Source: Filimonas sp. (GTDB lineage Bacteria; Bacteroidota; Bacteroidia; Chitinophagales; Chitinophagaceae). From it: a stretch of 64,000 bases of DNA. Under the pieces are notes generated by a model. It searched no databases. It was not told the DNA's origin and saw only the letters and a program-made list of their open reading frames with translations. Numbering within the stretch: the stretch's first letter is position 1; the number at the start of each line of letters is the position of its first letter. Position numbers and translations under genes: made by a program. The stretch is from assembly GCA_017306865.1 (NCBI GenBank), contig JAFKHH010000025.1, positions 19,054 to 83,053 on the forward strand, read 5' to 3'. Positions 27,445 to 36,514 of this stretch are shown piece by piece.

Positions 27445-28479
27445 ATGTTTTATATTCAGCAAATACAATGTATCTCACCTCAACAAACCTTTCCGCAGGC
27501 ATCACTCGATACACTGCTGGACCCGGTGAATAATAAGCTGAACGTAATAGAACCTTCCTATGATGGCGTTCCCCGCAATGCCTTACGCAGGATGAGCAAG
27601 TCTGTACGCATAGGCGTTGGCGCAGCCCTACCCATCATTAAAAATACCGGCACACATATAGATGGCATTATCATTGGCACTGCAAATGGAGGTATGGAAG
27701 ACAGTATCGTCTTTCTAAAACAGGTGATTGAATTTGAAGAAGGCGTTATTACCCCCGGGCATTTTGTACAAAGTACAGCCAATGCTACGGCAGCTCAGCT
27801 AAGCCTTGTAAGCGCTAATAAAAACTACAACATAACCCACGTACACCGCGGGCACGCATTTGAGCTGGCACTGATCGACGCTGCAATGCAGTTGAGAGAA
27901 AATGCAGACAGTAATTATCTTGTTGGTGGCGTGGATGAAATATCTGTGTACAATTATAAGCTGGACGAACTGGACAACTGGTATAAACCAGCTCCCGTAA
28001 CAGCAGGCAACTTTTATACACAAAACACACCGGGAAGTGTAGCCGGTGAGGCCGCTGTTATGCTGCTTGCCACTAATGACAGTGCTAATGCAATAGCCGC
28101 TGTAATAGACATTGTTACTTTACACACGACAGATATAGCTGACGTGCAACTGGCTTTACAGAACATACTTGCTAAACACGGCGACACAATTGATATTTTC
28201 CTAAGCGGCGAGAACGGGGACAATCGGTTTGACACTTTCTATACTGCGGTGGAAAATGAATTAAATAATGATGTAACAGTCGCAAGGTTTAAACATATCT
28301 GCGGGGAATATCCTACCGCTACTTCTTTTGCTTTATGGTTCGCCTGCGAATTGCTTTCCACCAGCCATATACCTGCACATGCAGTAAAAAAGCAAGGAAG
28401 CTCTTCTTTTAAAAATGTATTAATCTATAATGTGCATAAGGGCGTGCAGCACAGCTTCATCCTAGTTCGTGAATCGTGA
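27445..28479 (+). CDS. Cys-less ketosynthase partner (chain-length-factor-like)
   Basis: 344 aa of thiolase fold, but at the nucleophile site the sequence reads THVHRGHAFELAL with no Cys. That is the state of chain-length factors that pair with an active KAS. Conserved blocks are RRMSKSVRIGVGAALP, FVQSTANATAAQ and GEYPTATSFALW. Starts at the base after the KAS stop. Paralogue of the 29109 gene. Confidence 0.88.
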   Translation: MFYIQQIQCISPQQTFPQASLDTLLDPVNNKLNVIEPSYDGVPRNALRRMSKSVRIGVGAALPIIKNTGTHIDGIIIGTANGGMEDSIVFLKQVIEFEEGVITPGHFVQSTANATAAQLSLVSANKNYNITHVHRGHAFELALIDAAMQLRENADSNYLVGGVDEISVYNYKLDELDNWYKPAPVTAGNFYTQNTPGSVAGEAAVMLLATNDSANAIAAVIDIVTLHTTDIADVQLALQNILAKHGDTIDIFLSGENGDNRFDTFYTAVENELNNDVTVARFKHICGEYPTATSFALWFACELLSTSHIPAHAVKKQGSSSFKNVLIYNVHKGVQHSFILVRES

Positions 28480-28660
28480 GACGGTAATCGTGAATGACCG
28501 ATGTGAGTGGTGAGTTGTCAGTAGTGAGTAAGAAAAAGTCTCTGCGTACTTTGCGTATTCTCTGTGACCTCTGCGTTACCATATCGCAAAGAACACAGAG
28601 GATACGCAAAGTACGCAGAGGGGCTATTCACGATTACCGTTTCACGATTCACGACAACGT
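28472..28660. repeat. Intergenic repeat mosaic with a large inverted repeat
   Basis: Between two convergent operons. ATTCACGATT/AATCGTGAAT words flank a CGCAAAG-CACAGAG block. The right half (TCGCAAAGAACACAGAGGAT) is roughly the reverse complement of the left half (CTTTGCGTATTCTCTGTGAC), so the gap could form a long imperfect hairpin and may end both transcripts. Confidence 0.75.
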
Positions 28661-29011
28661 ACTATACTTTGTCTTACTCTTATAACAAGCTTTCCCATTC
28701 ACCGAGATCACACCAGCCACTTCATACTCATCCTCTTTTACTACATATTGAATACGGAAAGAACACACCGCATCCGGCGTTATGTGCGAGATATATTTGA
28801 CATTACCGGCTTTGCGCAACTGAACATGTTGACCAATTGCTTTCTCTAGCAATTCTTTTTCCATTTGCAACATACAAGCGCCCGGTACAACCGGTTGGCC
28901 TGGGAAGTGCCCTTTGAAGATGGCATCCGTAGCATTAAAAGATACTTCGGCAGAAACTATTCCGTTTTCATGTTCAAAAGAAGTGATATGATAAAATGAA
29001 TTTTCCAGCAT
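28649..29011 (-). CDS. Hotdog 3-hydroxyacyl-ACP dehydratase
   Basis: About 120 aa from the Met at 29011 (MLENSFYHITSF). The motif FKGHFPGQPVVPGACMLQME gives the catalytic His and the acidic helix. Second dehydratase of the cluster. Its 3' end runs into the intergenic repeat at 28656, so the last codons are shared with the repeat tract. Confidence 0.85.
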   Translation of the reverse strand: MLENSFYHITSFEHENGIVSAEVSFNATDAIFKGHFPGQPVVPGACMLQMEKELLEKAIGQHVQLRKAGNVKYISHITPDAVCSFRIQYVVKEDEYEVAGVISVNGKACYKSKTKYSTLS

Positions 29012-29108
29012 AAGAGCATGTTTGCTTAACCACAATGATCACAAAGGTTGCACAAGGTTCACAAAGAAAGTCATAGTGTTCTTGGTGTATCCTTAGTGTT
29101 CCTTGTGG

Positions 29109-30161
29109 TTAAATAGCAGATAATAACATGAATGAATGATGCGTATTTTGATAGTTGTTATACACTAAAATCTTTTTCGGTTTTGCATACAACAAACCTT
29201 CAAACACCGGCTGGCTTCTATAGATCATATTTGCAGCTAACCACAATGCAAACGAACTTGACGTCGGATATTCCCCGGTCAATTGTTTATAATGCACAAT
29301 TCTCTTCCCAGCAAATACGCCGCTATCTAATGAGTGACGAACATTTGCATTTCGGCTATCACCATCATTCCCACTCACCACACAGCTAATATCATCTATA
29401 GAGACGCTATGCGAAGCCAGGAATTGCTGTATTCCCTTTTCTATAGCATTCACATCTTCCGGCTTGTATAACGTAGCAACGCCATCTAACACGGCATAAT
29501 CTGTTGCAGACGGCTCACTTGACAATAAGAAAAAGTTTGATCCTTCGCCTGCTATAGTGCCAACGGTTGCTGATTGCATCAGTTGCAGGCTGTCTGCACT
29601 TTCCTGTTTATATAGATTGAAGCGTCGTAAAATATCGAAACTATATTTCGTTATCTCATCTGTACCTCCTACCAAAACCGTTTTAGCTTCGTTTTCTTTC
29701 AGCAACAAGATGCTATCTAGCAACGCACTCTCAAATGAAAAGGCTTTATGCACAAACGTGTTGTTATAGTTCGTGCATTGCAGTGTCAGCGCTATTTGTG
29801 CGCCAACGGTATTGTGTGTAGATTGAATAAACGCGGTTGGTGACAGCATTTCTTCCTGCTGCTCTATCAGCCTGCTTAGAAATACACCGGTATCTTCCAG
29901 ACAACCATAAGCCGTTCCTGTTACGATGGCATCTACGTTTTCAGCATGCGCATCACGCAGGCATTGGAGCGCTGCTGCAACGCCCATACGTATAATGCGG
30001 CTCATTCTGCGCGCGAGCTTCGGATCAATATAATTTTTATAATCAGGCTCTTTTGTTTTCAACACATTTCCCTGGTAAGAGATGGGCACAATGGAGAAAG
30101 TAACATTGCCAAATGTATCCTGTGCTGATATAGCCGCTGCTGAACGTATGTATATCTTCAT
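29109..30161 (-). CDS. Cys-less ketosynthase partner (paralogue of 27445-28479)
   Basis: 350 aa. The nucleophile position reads FVHKAFSFESAL and lacks Cys. Blocks RRMSRIIRMGVAAAL, FIQSTHNTVGAQ and GEYPTSSSFALW are paralogous to the plus-strand partner. It abuts the KAS at 30162 with no gap, as in the first pair. It should dimerise with that KAS. Confidence 0.88.
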   Translation of the reverse strand: MKIYIRSAAAISAQDTFGNVTFSIVPISYQGNVLKTKEPDYKNYIDPKLARRMSRIIRMGVAAALQCLRDAHAENVDAIVTGTAYGCLEDTGVFLSRLIEQQEEMLSPTAFIQSTHNTVGAQIALTLQCTNYNNTFVHKAFSFESALLDSILLLKENEAKTVLVGGTDEITKYSFDILRRFNLYKQESADSLQLMQSATVGTIAGEGSNFFLLSSEPSATDYAVLDGVATLYKPEDVNAIEKGIQQFLASHSVSIDDISCVVSGNDGDSRNANVRHSLDSGVFAGKRIVHYKQLTGEYPTSSSFALWLAANMIYRSQPVFEGLLYAKPKKILVYNNYQNTHHSFMLLSAI

Positions 30162-31382
30162 TTATGCAATGTTTGAAAAGATGAGTGAAGAACAGTTACC
30201 GCCAAAGCCAAATGAATTAGACAGTACATGCTTTAAAGGCTGATTGGTCAGCAATTTGGTTTCTGCGGCGAAAGGAAATGCTTCTATCGGCGTTTGCAAG
30301 CGCAGGTTCGGATATACGAGTCCATGCTTTAATGCCAACACAGAAAACACGGCTTCTATCCCACCGCTCGCGCCCAATGTATGCCCGGTAAATGATTTGG
30401 TAGAACTCATTTTAGGGTAATGTGGTTCAAACAATCTCTGTATAGCTGTACCTTCTGCCTGGTCATTGTTTTGCGTGCCTGTACCGTGCAAATTAATGTA
30501 ATCAACATCCGCAGGTTGCAAACCACTCATGGCCAATGCGCCCTGCATTGCCATATAAGAACCCCTCCCATCTGGCGAAGACGCTGTTTGGTGATAGGCA
30601 TCATTTTTATTGCAATAACCACTCAGGTAAGAAGTTGGCAGATCAGCAAGTGTAGCCGCTACCTTTTCTGATACCAGCACTACATATCCCGCACCTTCTC
30701 CCAAATTCAATCCCTGCCTGTTTTCATCAAAAGGTTTGCAATATTCGCGATCCAGGATCATCAACGTGTTAAAACCATTCAGCGTAAACTTCGTTAAAGC
30801 GTCTGTGCCCCCGGCAACTACTACATCCAGCATGCCATGCCTGATCAGGCGCGCGCCAAAGAAGATCGCATTGGCAGAAGAGGAACACGCTGTACTGATC
30901 GTAGTTACATAATCTTTTATATTCAGTGCATCTGCTACCAATTCTGTAACGCTACCGCATTCATGGTTCACTACATCTCTTAGTCTTCCTTTCTCTGCGT
31001 CAGTTAAGAATGCTTCAAAGAACTGCTCGCTCTTATCCATTCCACCCACAGTATTAGCAGAAATAAATCCCGTACGCAGGTTGGAAAGGGATGGGATGTT
31101 TGCCTGCTGCAATGCCTCCTTTGCAGCCATCATACTCAGCAATGCCGTACGGCTTAGTAATGGGGAGACATTCAGCCGTGCAGCCAGTGCCTCATTGCTT
31201 AGCTTCACTTCTGCAACAGGTATCTGGTTACGGTGGATCGTATCCAGCATTGTTATACCGCCCATGCCAGCCTCACCTTTTTCGAGTGAAGCAAGGCATT
31301 CTTCTACATTATTCCCGATAGCGGAAATAACGCCGGTGCCTGCTACATATACACGTGATTGTATGTTTGACTGATCCTGCAT
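30162..31382 (-). CDS. Beta-ketoacyl-ACP synthase (KAS II type, paralogue of 26254)
   Basis: About 406 aa from the ATG at 31382 (a TTG at 31388 is also in frame). Triad complete: Cys in STACSSSANAI, His in NLHGTGTQNND and His in SFTGHTLGASG. The upstream gene stop overlaps its start region (TGATAATG). Forms the second KS/CLF pair with the gene at 29109. Confidence 0.92.
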   Translation of the reverse strand: MQDQSNIQSRVYVAGTGVISAIGNNVEECLASLEKGEAGMGGITMLDTIHRNQIPVAEVKLSNEALAARLNVSPLLSRTALLSMMAAKEALQQANIPSLSNLRTGFISANTVGGMDKSEQFFEAFLTDAEKGRLRDVVNHECGSVTELVADALNIKDYVTTISTACSSSANAIFFGARLIRHGMLDVVVAGGTDALTKFTLNGFNTLMILDREYCKPFDENRQGLNLGEGAGYVVLVSEKVAATLADLPTSYLSGYCNKNDAYHQTASSPDGRGSYMAMQGALAMSGLQPADVDYINLHGTGTQNNDQAEGTAIQRLFEPHYPKMSSTKSFTGHTLGASGGIEAVFSVLALKHGLVYPNLRLQTPIEAFPFAAETKLLTNQPLKHVLSNSFGFGGNCSSLIFSNIA

Positions 31383-31384
31383 TA

Positions 31385-32071
31385 TCAATTTTCTCCGTTA
31401 AAAATAGTACGCATATTATCCGCAGTAAAAGCAATTCCTTTATCGCTATTGGCTACAAGGAACAGTACTGCTTTGTATGACTCATCTAATACATCTACCC
31501 AACCACATATACAATGCGTGGCGCTCTTTCGGTCTAATAGACTGCCCACGTATTGCGCCGTCAGTGTTGCATCAAAAGTATTTGCAACAAAAAAAGCATT
31601 CTCTCCTTTAAACTTGTGCCTGATACTGATCTCCCCTATTACAATGTTGGGTAAGGTGTAAACAAACAACGCCGGGCTGGCAATATCGCTTACCGTTTCA
31701 TAATACTTTACATCCGTATCCAGGCTTGCATGGGCATTTTGTAATACAATAGCCATGTCCTCTGCACGCACATCCTGCAACTGCTCCTCTTTCAACAATA
31801 CTTCCGCCGCCAGCCAGCCAAGCTTACTGATATGATCCATTTTATAAAACTTAGGATAATTCAGTTGCAACTGCTGGTAAGCAGACAATAGAAAGGATTG
31901 TACGTCTTGATTCGTGCTATCGCGAACTAACTCCATTCCGTCGCGTGAAGACACGCGCCGGGGCTGTTGTACGCCTTGGTTCGTGTCTTCACGAACCACT
32001 TGTACGCCATTTTTCACAATGGTATTATCTGCAATGATACAAGAAGCAATTATTTTTTTATCTATACTCAA
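31385..32071 (-). CDS. Small ketosynthase-like protein with an in-frame repeat insertion
   Basis: 228 aa. The body (LLSAYQQLQLNYPKFYKM, then FKGENAFFVANTFDA) resembles the small 3-oxoacyl-ACP-synthase-like proteins found in flexirubin clusters; it lacks an active-site Cys/His set and is probably structural or accessory. Residues of about 20-58 are encoded by the palindromic repeat element described at 31905-32000: the translated unit V-R-E-D-T-N-Q-G-V-Q and its variant V-R-D-S-T-N-Q-D-V-Q come from two of its arms. The frame is kept open through the insert. Confidence 0.78.
   Translation of the reverse strand: MSIDKKIIASCIIADNTIVKNGVQVVREDTNQGVQQPRRVSSRDGMELVRDSTNQDVQSFLLSAYQQLQLNYPKFYKMDHISKLGWLAAEVLLKEEQLQDVRAEDMAIVLQNAHASLDTDVKYYETVSDIASPALFVYTLPNIVIGEISIRHKFKGENAFFVANTFDATLTAQYVGSLLDRKSATHCICGWVDVLDESYKAVLFLVANSDKGIAFTADNMRTIFNGEN
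31905..32000. repeat. Palindromic repeat element inserted within a coding sequence
   Basis: Three stem-loops of the GGTTCGTG-loop-CACGAACC family lie at about 31911-31927, 31943-31957 and 31979-31998. A 23-base stretch containing CCCCGGCGCGTGTCTTCACG is identical to part of the copy at 36690-36740, so the element has moved or been copied within this cluster. Confidence 0.85.
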
Positions 32072-32104
32072 TGATCCTGAACTTTATTTTTTATCAATTT
32101 CATG

Positions 32105-32240
32105 TAAAGGCGTAATCGTGAATCGTGAAACGGTAATCGTGAATATGCCTCTGTGTACTTTGCGTATTCTCTGTGACCGCTGCGTTACTGTATCGCAAAG
32201 GACACAAAGGAAACGCAAAGGACGCAAAGAGAGGATAAAC
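32105..32240. repeat. Intergenic repeat tract
   Basis: AATCGTGAATCGTGAAACGG words at 32112-32145, then a CTTTGCGTATTCTCTGTGAC / ATCGCAAAGGACACAAAGGA inverted block at 32155-32232, as at 28535-28622. No gene. Confidence 0.75.
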
Positions 32241-32283
32241 GATCCGCGTACCTCTCCGCTCTCCCCGGCTCTGCAGTGAATGT

Positions 32284-33414
32284 TTAAATTTTACTAAATA
32301 CAATCGCACCATTACACCCGCCAAAGCCCGATGCAGTCTTAAGACAATGCGTCAACGTCTTTTCCTGCAATTCTTTCGCCACATTTATTTTTGCCGACAC
32401 TCCCAGTTGTTCAAAGCCCGGCGTTGGTAAAACAACGCCCGCTTTCATGGATTGCATCGTAATGATCGATTCTATTAATCCCGCAGCACCTAATGTATGC
32501 CCGTAGTTACCCTTCAGGCTGTTAACAGGCGCATGCGCCAAACCGGCTAAAGCAATTGCCTTTGCCTCCATTTCATCATTATAAATAGTAGCCGTGCCAT
32601 GCGCAGAAATAAAATCTATCTCCGTCGCAGATACCCCAGCCTCCTGCATTGCCTGCCGGATCACATAACTTAACTCCTCGCCAGTCCTGGATGGGCCAGA
32701 AATGTGGTTTGCATCATTACCTGTTGCACCACCAGCCACTTTAATATTGGTATCGCTTATTTTCTTTGCAGATAAAACAACTGTTCCCGCACCTTCTCCT
32801 AACGTAATGCCTACACGATTTTCATCAAAAGGTTTGCAAGGCTCCGCACTGATGGCCTGGAAAGATTGGAAACCCGACATAATAAAACGCGAAATAACAT
32901 CCGCACCAGCCACTACTACATTTTCATATACGCCAGCCTGTATCAGCCTTGCTCCTGTTATAATTGCTAACAACCCGGATATGCAGGCATTGGAAACGAT
33001 CAAAGGTGTATTGACAAAACCAAAATGAGCCGCTACCATGTTTGCAGAAGATTGCAAGGAAATACGCTGCTTCAATTCGTCTGTCAATGTTTCTGTTTCC
33101 AGTAAACCAATGTTGCCCTTTGTGGAAGAAATGATCAGTAATGTCTTTTTATCTGTAGGGCTTATTGCAACTTGCTGCAACGCATCATTTATTGACGCGA
33201 TTAAGAGCGCTTCAAACTTTGTATAGGCAGCATCGTCTGTTGTGAAAGTTGTATGCTTACCAAATAAAGACGCATACACAGGTTCCGGCGCCAGCGCTTT
33301 ATCATCATGTAATTGTACACCCGAAGCCAGGTTGGTTAGTTGCCTGAAATTATCAACAGTAGTAACACCAAGCGGGGAAACAATATTATCTGCCACTACA
33401 AATACGTCTGCCAT
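32284..33414 (-). CDS. Beta-ketoacyl-ACP synthase (KAS II type)
   Basis: 376 aa, slightly shorter than the other KAS enzymes. Cys lies in VSNACISGLLAI, the first His in SAHGTATIYND and the second in NYGHTLGAAG. Starts with ATG at 33414. It lacks a neighbouring Cys-less partner and may act as a homodimer. Bounded on both sides by repeat tracts. Confidence 0.9.
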   Translation of the reverse strand: MADVFVVADNIVSPLGVTTVDNFRQLTNLASGVQLHDDKALAPEPVYASLFGKHTTFTTDDAAYTKFEALLIASINDALQQVAISPTDKKTLLIISSTKGNIGLLETETLTDELKQRISLQSSANMVAAHFGFVNTPLIVSNACISGLLAIITGARLIQAGVYENVVVAGADVISRFIMSGFQSFQAISAEPCKPFDENRVGITLGEGAGTVVLSAKKISDTNIKVAGGATGNDANHISGPSRTGEELSYVIRQAMQEAGVSATEIDFISAHGTATIYNDEMEAKAIALAGLAHAPVNSLKGNYGHTLGAAGLIESIITMQSMKAGVVLPTPGFEQLGVSAKINVAKELQEKTLTHCLKTASGFGGCNGAIVFSKI

Positions 33415-33509
33415 CTGTCTGTATTATGCCTTTGTTACAAATGTAGCGACTTGAGGTTATAAGTTTATAAAGTATATAGGGTTTATACGGTGTAAAAGCA
33501 GGTTGGAGG

Positions 33510-33597
33510 CGTGAGCATTTCACGCAAAGAGGCAAAGGACACAAAGCTCGCAAAGAGGCCCTTCGCGCCTTGGCGTTTCTTTGCGTCTTAGCGGGCA
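33510..33597. repeat. CGCAAAG/CTTTGCG intergenic repeat tract
   Basis: TCACGCAAAGAGGCAAAGGA followed by the near-complement GGCGTTTCTTTGCGTCTTAG, an imperfect inverted repeat ending at the stop codon of the next gene. Confidence 0.7.
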
Positions 33598-33599
33598 AC

Positions 33600-33998
33600 C
33601 TACTCGTCTAGTACTATTTTCATCTCGCAGGATGCGATCACCTCATCGTTACGCTTTACAATTCCGCTGACTACAGAAATATTCATCACCTGCTCTTTAA
33701 CGGTGACCTCTGTTACCAGTTCGTTGCCGATGGCTGGTAGTTGATGTACTTCAAATTCAGATACAGATGCAATAAAGCCAACCTGTACAGGCTTCCCCTC
33801 CTTCTGTGCTGCATACCCGGCACCTGCCGCTGCTGTCTGTGCCATATTTTCCATTAACCCGGCTGCGGTAAAATAGCCACCTTCCACCAGCACATTACCT
33901 GCCTGTACTGTAAATGCAGTCCTGCTAACGGTTTCATCAGCATACAACAAAGTATCTATCATTACGAAAGGAGGCTGTTGAGGTATGAGGAGGGACAT
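33600..33998 (-). CDS. Hotdog dehydratase/thioesterase-fold protein, ApeP-like
   Basis: About 132 aa from the Met at 33998 (MSLLIPQQPPFVMID). The frame is open to 34097, but those extra codons are translated intergenic repeat, so the internal Met is the real start. The sequence has the hotdog helix (AAGLMENMAQTAAAGAGY) with Glu, without the H-F-P-G motif of FabZ; this is the ApeP-type dehydratase of aryl polyene clusters. Confidence 0.85.
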   Translation of the reverse strand: MSLLIPQQPPFVMIDTLLYADETVSRTAFTVQAGNVLVEGGYFTAAGLMENMAQTAAAGAGYAAQKEGKPVQVGFIASVSEFEVHQLPAIGNELVTEVTVKEQVMNISVVSGIVKRNDEVIASCEMKIVLDE

Positions 33999-34002
33999 AG
34001 CA

Positions 34003-34160
34003 GATTTGAAATTTGAGATTTGAAATGGAGCATAAAGGCTCTGTGTTCTCTGCGTTACCTCTGTGTCCTCTGCGATACAATAACCCAGAGGGCGCAAAGA
34101 ATACGCAAAGAAAGAGAGATGACTTATTGACCAATGACCAAATGACTTTTTTGACCCAAT
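34003..34160. repeat. Intergenic repeat mosaic
   Basis: AGATTTGAAATTTGAGATTT words (34008-34030), CTCTGTGTTCTCTGCGTTAC words (34040-34072), CGCAAAGAATACGCAAAGAA (34092-34112) and TTATTGACCAATGACCAAAT words (34120-34160). Confidence 0.75.
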
Positions 34161-34165
34161 GACTT

Positions 34166-34894
34166 CTATGAATATAACCCGCCGTTCACAGACAATACCT
34201 GCCCGGTAATATACGCCGCTTCCGGCGATGCCAGAAAGCCCACCGCGTGCGCTACTTCTTCCGGCTGGCCAAAACGTCTCGCAGGCACCAGCTTTTGAAT
34301 ATCTTTCTCCTCTATGCCTTCAATCATATCCGTCTTTATAAAACCCGGCGCTACGGCATTCACCGTTATATTCTGACGCGCCACTTCCTGCGCCAATGCT
34401 TTTGTAGCACCTATTACACCAGCTTTCGCTGCCGAATAATTTGTTTGTCCCGGTAAGCCTTTCAGGCCAGAAAGCGACACCACATTTACAATTCGTCCAT
34501 AGCGTTGTGGCATCATACTCTTCAGCACCAGGCGCGTTACATAAAAGAAACTATCCAGGTTGGTGCGTAGTACATTATCCCATTGCGCATCTTCCATCCA
34601 GCTCATCAGCGCATCTTCTTTTATGCCCGCATTATTTACCAGTACCTCTATATAGCTATCTGTATTCGTCTCTATCCAGTTACCCAATACATCCTGTATC
34701 TGCTGCTTATCCGACACATCAAACTGTAGTAATGCGCCATCACCACCTTGTGCCTTTATCGCTGCCAGCGTATTTTCCGCCTCTGTTACATTTGATTTGT
34801 AATTTACCAGCACATAGTACCCCATCGCAGCCATTTTTATACAAACAGCTTTGCCTATCCCTCTTGATCCGCCGGTAACCAATGCACACTTCAT
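34166..34894 (-). CDS. fabG: 3-oxoacyl-ACP reductase, FabG type
   Basis: 242-aa classical SDR. TGGSRGIGKAV binds NADPH, NNAG appears in VLVNNAGIKED, and the catalytic Ser and Tyr/Lys lie in VSLSGLKG and YSAAKAGVIG. Reduces the beta-keto group in each polyene extension cycle. It follows the ammonia-lyase by 3 bp and is in its operon. Confidence 0.92.
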   Translation of the reverse strand: MKCALVTGGSRGIGKAVCIKMAAMGYYVLVNYKSNVTEAENTLAAIKAQGGDGALLQFDVSDKQQIQDVLGNWIETNTDSYIEVLVNNAGIKEDALMSWMEDAQWDNVLRTNLDSFFYVTRLVLKSMMPQRYGRIVNVVSLSGLKGLPGQTNYSAAKAGVIGATKALAQEVARQNITVNAVAPGFIKTDMIEGIEEKDIQKLVPARRFGQPEEVAHAVGFLASPEAAYITGQVLSVNGGLYS

Positions 34895-34897
34895 ACG

Positions 34898-36454
34898 TTA
34901 TGCTTTCTTGTTGAATGATATGATTTCCGCAGAAGATTGTAAGAATGATTTTACACGTTGCAAATCCTTATACTTAGGCAGGTCTTCCACAAACGAAGGA
35001 AAGATCTCACGCAGTTGTGTGTACACCTTACGTGTAAGCGGAGATAGTTTTTCCTGGCAGGCAAGATGCTCAATCGCTTGTAGTATAGACATGGCCTGTA
35101 TGCTGATCACCGTAAACGTATTATCCATTACCTTCTTCGCTATCAGCGCGGCATTACTGCCCATGCTTACAATATCCTGGTTATCGTTGTTGTTCGGAAT
35201 ACTATGCACATACATCGGGTAAGACAATGTCTGGTTCTCTGCTGTAGTAGACGTTGCGGTAAACTGCATACCCTGCATACCAAAGTTGAAACCCAATACG
35301 CCCAGATTCACAAATGGCGGGAACTTCTGGTTCAGCTTCTCATTCAGCAAATAGTTCAGTTGCCTTTCAGACAACATACACAGCTTTGTGATGGCAATTT
35401 TCAGTTTATCCATTTCCAGGGAAACATAGTCGCCGTGAAAGTTTCCACCGTGAAATATATTTTGATTCGCCGTATCTATTACCGGGTTATCATTTACAGA
35501 GTTCAATTCATCCGTCACTACTCTTTCTGCCTGTACTATTGTATCATACACCGGCCCTAACACTTGTGTTACACAACGCAATGAGTAATATTCCTGCACC
35601 TTGTCCTCAAACACTTCCTGCTGAATATTATCCGGGTGATACAAATGCTCAGACCTGTCGCGGATCATCTTGCTGCCACTCAGCACCTCACGCATCATTT
35701 CACCAATGCGGTTCTGCCCTACGTGATGTTTTACAATGTTCAGCTCATGCGAGTAATGATCGTTGTATGCTTCTACCACTTCATTCATCATAGATGAAAG
35801 AACCACGCTCCACTCCAGCAGCTTGCGCGCCTGGGATATATTCACCATACCCATGCCCGTCATAGCAGATGTACCGTTCAGTATAGCCAACCCCTCTCTT
35901 CCATAGATCGTAAGCGGTTTTATATTGAAACGGTTGAAGATCTCTATTGTCGGATACAGCTTTTCTTCAAACACCACCTCTCCTTCTCCTATCAAAACCA
36001 GCCCCAAATGTGCCAATTGTACCAGGTCACCGCTTGCCCCCACACCACCATGTTCATAAATGCAAGGCGTAATGTTGCTATTGATCAGGTCACGTAACAG
36101 TTCCGCCACTTCCGTATGTACGCCGGAGTAACCTCGCATAATGCTATTCAGGCGTGCCACCATTAACCCCTTCACTAGATGTGCAGGCAATAAATTGCCA
36201 CTACCGGAGCTGTGGCTGCGGATCAGGTTGTATTGCAATTGCAGCAGGTTCTCATCGCTCACTTTGTATTGAGCCATCGGACCAAAACCTGTATTAATGC
36301 CGTATATGATTTTGTTAGCGGAAAAACTTTTGAGAAAGCGGAAACTATTGTCTACCCTTTCTAAATCACCTTTCTCAAGGGTCACCTTGTCGTTGTTAAA
36401 TACAATACCTGAGAAATCCTCCAAAGAGAGCGTGCCTTTTCCAATGGCTGTCAT
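34898..36454 (-). CDS. Tyrosine ammonia-lyase of the flexirubin pathway (HAL/PAL family)
   Basis: 518 aa. Ala140-Ser-Gly142 in GGVGASGDLVQL forms the MIO electrophile, and Tyr51 in YGINTGFGPM is the catalytic lid residue. The sequence LQYNLIRSHSSGSG, with the Ser-His selectivity pair at 80-81, closely matches the Flavobacterium johnsoniae enzyme known to act on tyrosine. It should make 4-coumarate, the aryl starter. I use the Met at 36454; an upstream in-frame start at 36496 is less likely because the promoter box lies between. First gene of the TAL-fabG unit. Confidence 0.9.
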   Translation of the reverse strand: MTAIGKGTLSLEDFSGIVFNNDKVTLEKGDLERVDNSFRFLKSFSANKIIYGINTGFGPMAQYKVSDENLLQLQYNLIRSHSSGSGNLLPAHLVKGLMVARLNSIMRGYSGVHTEVAELLRDLINSNITPCIYEHGGVGASGDLVQLAHLGLVLIGEGEVVFEEKLYPTIEIFNRFNIKPLTIYGREGLAILNGTSAMTGMGMVNISQARKLLEWSVVLSSMMNEVVEAYNDHYSHELNIVKHHVGQNRIGEMMREVLSGSKMIRDRSEHLYHPDNIQQEVFEDKVQEYYSLRCVTQVLGPVYDTIVQAERVVTDELNSVNDNPVIDTANQNIFHGGNFHGDYVSLEMDKLKIAITKLCMLSERQLNYLLNEKLNQKFPPFVNLGVLGFNFGMQGMQFTATSTTAENQTLSYPMYVHSIPNNNDNQDIVSMGSNAALIAKKVMDNTFTVISIQAMSILQAIEHLACQEKLSPLTRKVYTQLREIFPSFVEDLPKYKDLQRVKSFLQSSAEIISFNKKA

Positions 36455-36493
36455 GGGTAAAATTTTAAGTCCTTGAGCTTTAACTGAAAAGGG

Positions 36494-36501
36494 CAAAAGT
36501 A
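36494..36501 (-). promoter_or_regulatory. -7 box for the TAL-fabG operon
   Basis: On the minus strand TACTTTTG matches TAnnTTTG, 40 bp before the ATG at 36454. No good -33 TTTG is seen. Confidence 0.5.
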
Positions 36502-36514
36502 GGGAAAAAAGGAG

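Noticed and set aside
28472..28800. Short frames through intergenic repeats
   Set aside because: They are translations of the CGCAAAG and ATTCACG word repeats.
33999..34097. N-terminal extension of the ApeP-like dehydratase
   Set aside because: Encodes translated repeat (E-D-T-E-V-T-Q-R-T-Q); the hotdog begins at the Met at 33998.
34441..34878. 145-codon frame antisense to fabG
   Set aside because: Pro/Ser/Tyr/His-rich, the shadow of a well-supported FabG gene.
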